From Enorma sp964624825 (GTDB lineage Bacteria > Actinomycetota > Coriobacteriia > Coriobacteriales > Coriobacteriaceae), in NCBI GenBank assembly GCA_964624825.1, contig CAZUYD010000005.1, positions 28,060 to 92,059 on the forward strand: a stretch of DNA of 64,000 nucleotides, in the 5' to 3' direction. This document shows, one piece after another, positions 61,597 through 64,000 of the stretch. The translations under genes were made by a program, and so were the position numbers. Positions within the stretch are counted from its first letter, which is position 1. Each line of letters begins with the position of its first letter. The notes under the pieces were generated by a model. The model was not told the DNA's origin. It ran no database searches and saw nothing but the letters and a program-made list of their open reading frames with translations.

Positions 61597-64000
61597 TCAT
61601 GACCTTATGGCCAGCGCGTATTCGTCGCTCACGTCGGTGCCCACCGCGCTTTCGTATCCGTCGTTCGCCACGACCACAATCTCCATCGATCCGTCGGCAT
61701 ACGAGGCCTTCATCGAATACGTCGGTAGCCAGATGACCACGCCCTCTTGAGTCACAAGATAGGTGCAGCTCCCCGAGGCTACAAGCGCCTCCGCATCCGC
61801 TCGAATCGCGCTCTCGTCGTCATAGTACCGACCCAAATCATCGGCACTCACGAACGCAGTAATTGCATCTACGGCGGCAGCATCGAGCTCGTCCTCGCTC
61901 AAGCCAGCAAACTCCCACGCCTCTAGCTCCTCTCCCGTAGAAAGGTCGTAGATCATGCCATACACCTCATCATAGGGACGCCCGCCCCAAATGGTGAGCC
62001 ACTGCTGTATTTGCACCCCGACGATACCGTCCTCCGCATAGGTCAGCGCCGAGCGATAACTCAGGCACACCTCATCGCCTACCGTGGGCGAGGCCGCCTT
62101 GTCTTCGGTATCGTTCAGCTCCGCGTCATATTCTGCCTTGAGCTGCGCATTGAGCCGGTCGATCACAGCATCGTCCGCATCGTCCGACGAAAGCGCCAAA
62201 TAGCCCCACGCGTACGACGTCTCGCCGGAGCTCGAACTCAGATCATCGGGATTATCATAGGTGGGTAAATCGATGGTCTCGGTTACCTCTTCGGCGGTGG
62301 CGTCGGTCACTGCAGCAGCACGTATATCGTCATCGCCTGTTGCCGTATCATCTTCCGCCGCGCTGATGCGCTCCTCGAGCAGGGCGATCATATCGGGCAC
62401 GGTCTCCACGGTGGCAGCGGGATAGAGTGCATCCACCGTGAATTCACTGTACCCGTTGAGCGCGGCATCTCGTTCCGAAGACTGGAAGCTAATGTAGGCG
62501 ATCTTGTACCCAAGGTACGCTGAGTCCCCGAGCAACTCGGCAATTGCGTCATAGAACTCTTCCGAGCTCACCGCTTCACCATTGATGTAAAGCGTCTCCG
62601 CCGAACCGTCGTTCTCATACCGCCCGCTGAAATAGACCCCAAATGCGCCGGATTCGTCAAGTCCATAGTAGTTATACGTGAAACCTGTATACGAGCCGTC
62701 ATCGCTGCTCTCGGAGATAGTGACACGGAGAAGCTGTTTTCCATCGGCGGAGTTATAGTAATCGAATGACGATCCGTAGAAGGCGATGCCGTCGCCACCG
62801 TTGAGCAGCGCCACCAACTCGTCAGCGTCCTCGTCGTACTCCCAAACCTCTATCGTGCCGTTATAGGTTGCGACACTGTCCCCATCCGCATCCGAGCGCT
62901 CGTTCCACACGACGACCAGGCGCTCTTCGCCATCGCCAAAGTCAATGAGCTCCGCATAGGCCAGACCGTAGACCGTCGCGTAATATACATTGACCGTATC
63001 CTCCGTCACCTCGAGCGAGGGCTCGCCGTACTCGTCTTGCAGTTCTTCGAGCTTCTCAAGGAACAGCGCGTCGGCGCCGCGCACGGCATCGTCGGCATCG
63101 GCGTCGTCGGCATCGTCCGTATCATCGGCATCGTCCGCATCGTCCGCCGAGGTGTCCGAACTCGTCGGCTGCTCGATGTGCACTTCGTCGGAGATGCCGT
63201 TCTCCTCGTCAATCTCGATCGGCGGGGTCGTCTGCACCGTGGTGCCGTCGTCGATCTCGATCACATAGGTACCGCTGTCCTGATTGGGGACGATGTTTTC
63301 CATCGTGAAACCGCCCGTGCCCGAGACCTCCACGCTCTGAGGCTCGCCGCTCAGGTCGATCTCCTCGCCGTCCTCGTCCGTCGCGCTCAGCACGCGCACG
63401 ACATAATGCTCGAGCGGGGTGCCGTCATCAGCCATCGGCACGATGCGCGCCGTTCGGGTGACCGAGATCGCATCGTCCGACCCGAAGGCAACGGTCGCCA
63501 CGCCGCTTCCCAAACCGCCGAAAGCCACGACCGCGGCAAGCGCCGCAAGAGCGATGAGCACGATTGCAGCCGCCCCGATGATGAGACGCCGCTTGCCCGC
63601 GGGACGCGCCTTCGTCTTCTCAGCAGCAGAAGCCGTATCCCCCGCTTCCTGCCCATCTGTCCCGACAAACGGCATCGCAGCCGTCTCGGCCACCGGCGCG
63701 GCACCGATGTTGACCGTCGCCCCCGCGTCGAAGGCGTCCATCGTCGCCCCTGCGTCGCCGATATCGACCGTCTCCCCCGCCTTGTCGGCATCCACCATCG
63801 CGTTCACGGCGCCGACATCCATCGTCTCGTCCGCGTCGGAGGCGTCCATCACCGCATTCGCGGCGCCGATATCCACCGTCTCCCCCGTGTCGGAGGCGTC
63901 CACCGTCTCCTCCGCGTTGTCGGCATCCACCATCGCGTTCGCGTCGTCGGCATCCACCATCGCGTTCGCGTCGTCGGCATCCATCGTCTCGTCTGCGCCG
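61597..64000 (-). CDS. Large membrane-anchored protein with acidic repeat region, 5' end beyond window
   Basis: At least 800 codons, open to the right edge, so the N-terminus is missing. The visible part begins with degenerate acidic repeats (MVDADDANA, ETVDIGAA, DASDADETMDVGA) for about 95 residues, then a basic stretch KTKARPAGKRR, one membrane helix (LIIGAAAIVLIALAALAAVVAF), and a long outer region: Ig-like domain (ISVTRTARIVPMADDG, HYVVRVLSATDEDG), an Asp-rich linker (DDADDADDTDDADDADADDA), the domain with IDFGDGEERLVVVW, and a unique C-terminal part with VVIWLPTYSMKASYADGSM. It is 34 bases upstream of its paralogue and surely cotranscribed. Whether it also has zinc ribbons cannot be seen. 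Function unknown. Confidence 0.75.
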   Translation of the reverse strand, partial: GADETMDADDANAMVDADDANAMVDADNAEETVDASDTGETVDIGAANAVMDASDADETMDVGAVNAMVDADKAGETVDIGDAGATMDAFDAGATVNIGAAPVAETAAMPFVGTDGQEAGDTASAAEKTKARPAGKRRLIIGAAAIVLIALAALAAVVAFGGLGSGVATVAFGSDDAISVTRTARIVPMADDGTPLEHYVVRVLSATDEDGEEIDLSGEPQSVEVSGTGGFTMENIVPNQDSGTYVIEIDDGTTVQTTPPIEIDEENGISDEVHIEQPTSSDTSADDADDADDTDDADDADADDAVRGADALFLEKLEELQDEYGEPSLEVTEDTVNVYYATVYGLAYAELIDFGDGEERLVVVWNERSDADGDSVATYNGTIEVWEYDEDADELVALLNGGDGIAFYGSSFDYYNSADGKQLLRVTISESSDDGSYTGFTYNYYGLDESGAFGVYFSGRYENDGSAETLYINGEAVSSEEFYDAIAELLGDSAYLGYKIAYISFQSSERDAALNGYSEFTVDALYPAATVETVPDMIALLEERISAAEDDTATGDDDIRAAAVTDATAEEVTETIDLPTYDNPDDLSSSSGETSYAWGYLALSSDDADDAVIDRLNAQLKAEYDAELNDTEDKAASPTVGDEVCLSYRSALTYAEDGIVGVQIQQWLTIWGGRPYDEVYGMIYDLSTGEELEAWEFAGLSEDELDAAAVDAITAFVSADDLGRYYDDESAIRADAEALVASGSCTYLVTQEGVVIWLPTYSMKASYADGSMEIVVVANDGYESAVGTDVSDEYALAIRS

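Noticed and set aside
63040..63140. Repetitive Asp codons (GCATCGTCGG-type repeats) as a possible CRISPR or minisatellite
   Set aside because: They lie in frame within a coding region and encode an acidic linker; no spacers of uniform length.

Overview
The window is a GC-rich (roughly 60% or more by eye), densely coded piece of a bacterial chromosome from a fermentative, probably gut-associated actinobacterium. The class Coriobacteriia, and within it a Collinsella-like organism, is my best guess. This is inferred from the GC content, a CarD regulator, a four-domain ribosomal protein S1 with a TTG start, a fused trehalose PTS protein with TreC, ATP-dependent PEP carboxykinase, and the mix of actinobacterial and Firmicute-like genes. 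No phage, IS transposase, CRISPR array or rRNA operon is visible. One 100-N assembly gap lies at 53284-53383, flanked on both sides by the same 55 bases.

Left part (1-20.3 kb): a DegV lipid-binding protein (cut by the window edge), arginyl-tRNA synthetase, CarD, then a probable iron or heme acquisition locus. That locus holds two overlapping exporter-fold ABC half-transporters of YbtPQ/IrtAB type, a divergent AraC regulator, a flavodoxin and a DUF3793 protein. It is followed by release factor 3, NADH pyrophosphatase, an HD protein, the proline genes proB-proA, nicotinate phosphoribosyltransferase, a small membrane protein, a PflA-like radical SAM protein and a tRNA-Ala(CGC) with its own promoter and terminator.

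Middle (20.3-44.2 kb): an intergenic element with 27-bp perfect inverted repeats, then a trehalose regulon (treC, treP and divergent treR, with three copies of a CTTATT-N2-ATAAG operator). Next come a WecA-type lipid-carrier glycosyltransferase, TrpS, a Cof-type HAD phosphatase, a short MGMT-fold protein with a B3/B4-domain protein, PEP carboxykinase, a flippase-like membrane protein and a PPP-type phosphoesterase. A serC-serA-DUF1015 cluster follows, in which the DUF1015 protein carries a ParB/serine-kinase-like DGHHR motif. After it lie a His-rich-loop 10-TM metal permease, a DEDDh exonuclease, an acyl-ACP thioesterase and a SixA-like phosphatase.

Right part (44.2-64 kb): a zinc-type efflux operon consisting of an SmtB-like ArsR repressor under a palindromic operator-promoter, a free-standing HMA metallochaperone, and a P1B ATPase lacking its own HMA domain. 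It is followed by an acyltransferase, DedA, an Uup-type ABC-F protein, an M20 dipeptidase, the assembly gap, a second long inverted-repeat element, an HAD phosphatase, ribosomal protein S1, another HAD protein, a UPF0597 cysteine desulfidase-like enzyme and a Crp/Fnr regulator. The window ends with two adjacent paralogous membrane-anchored proteins, one with three zinc ribbons and one with an acidic repeat region that runs off the edge.

Gene starts were chosen by Shine-Dalgarno spacing and family start; several differ from the longest reading frame and are noted.
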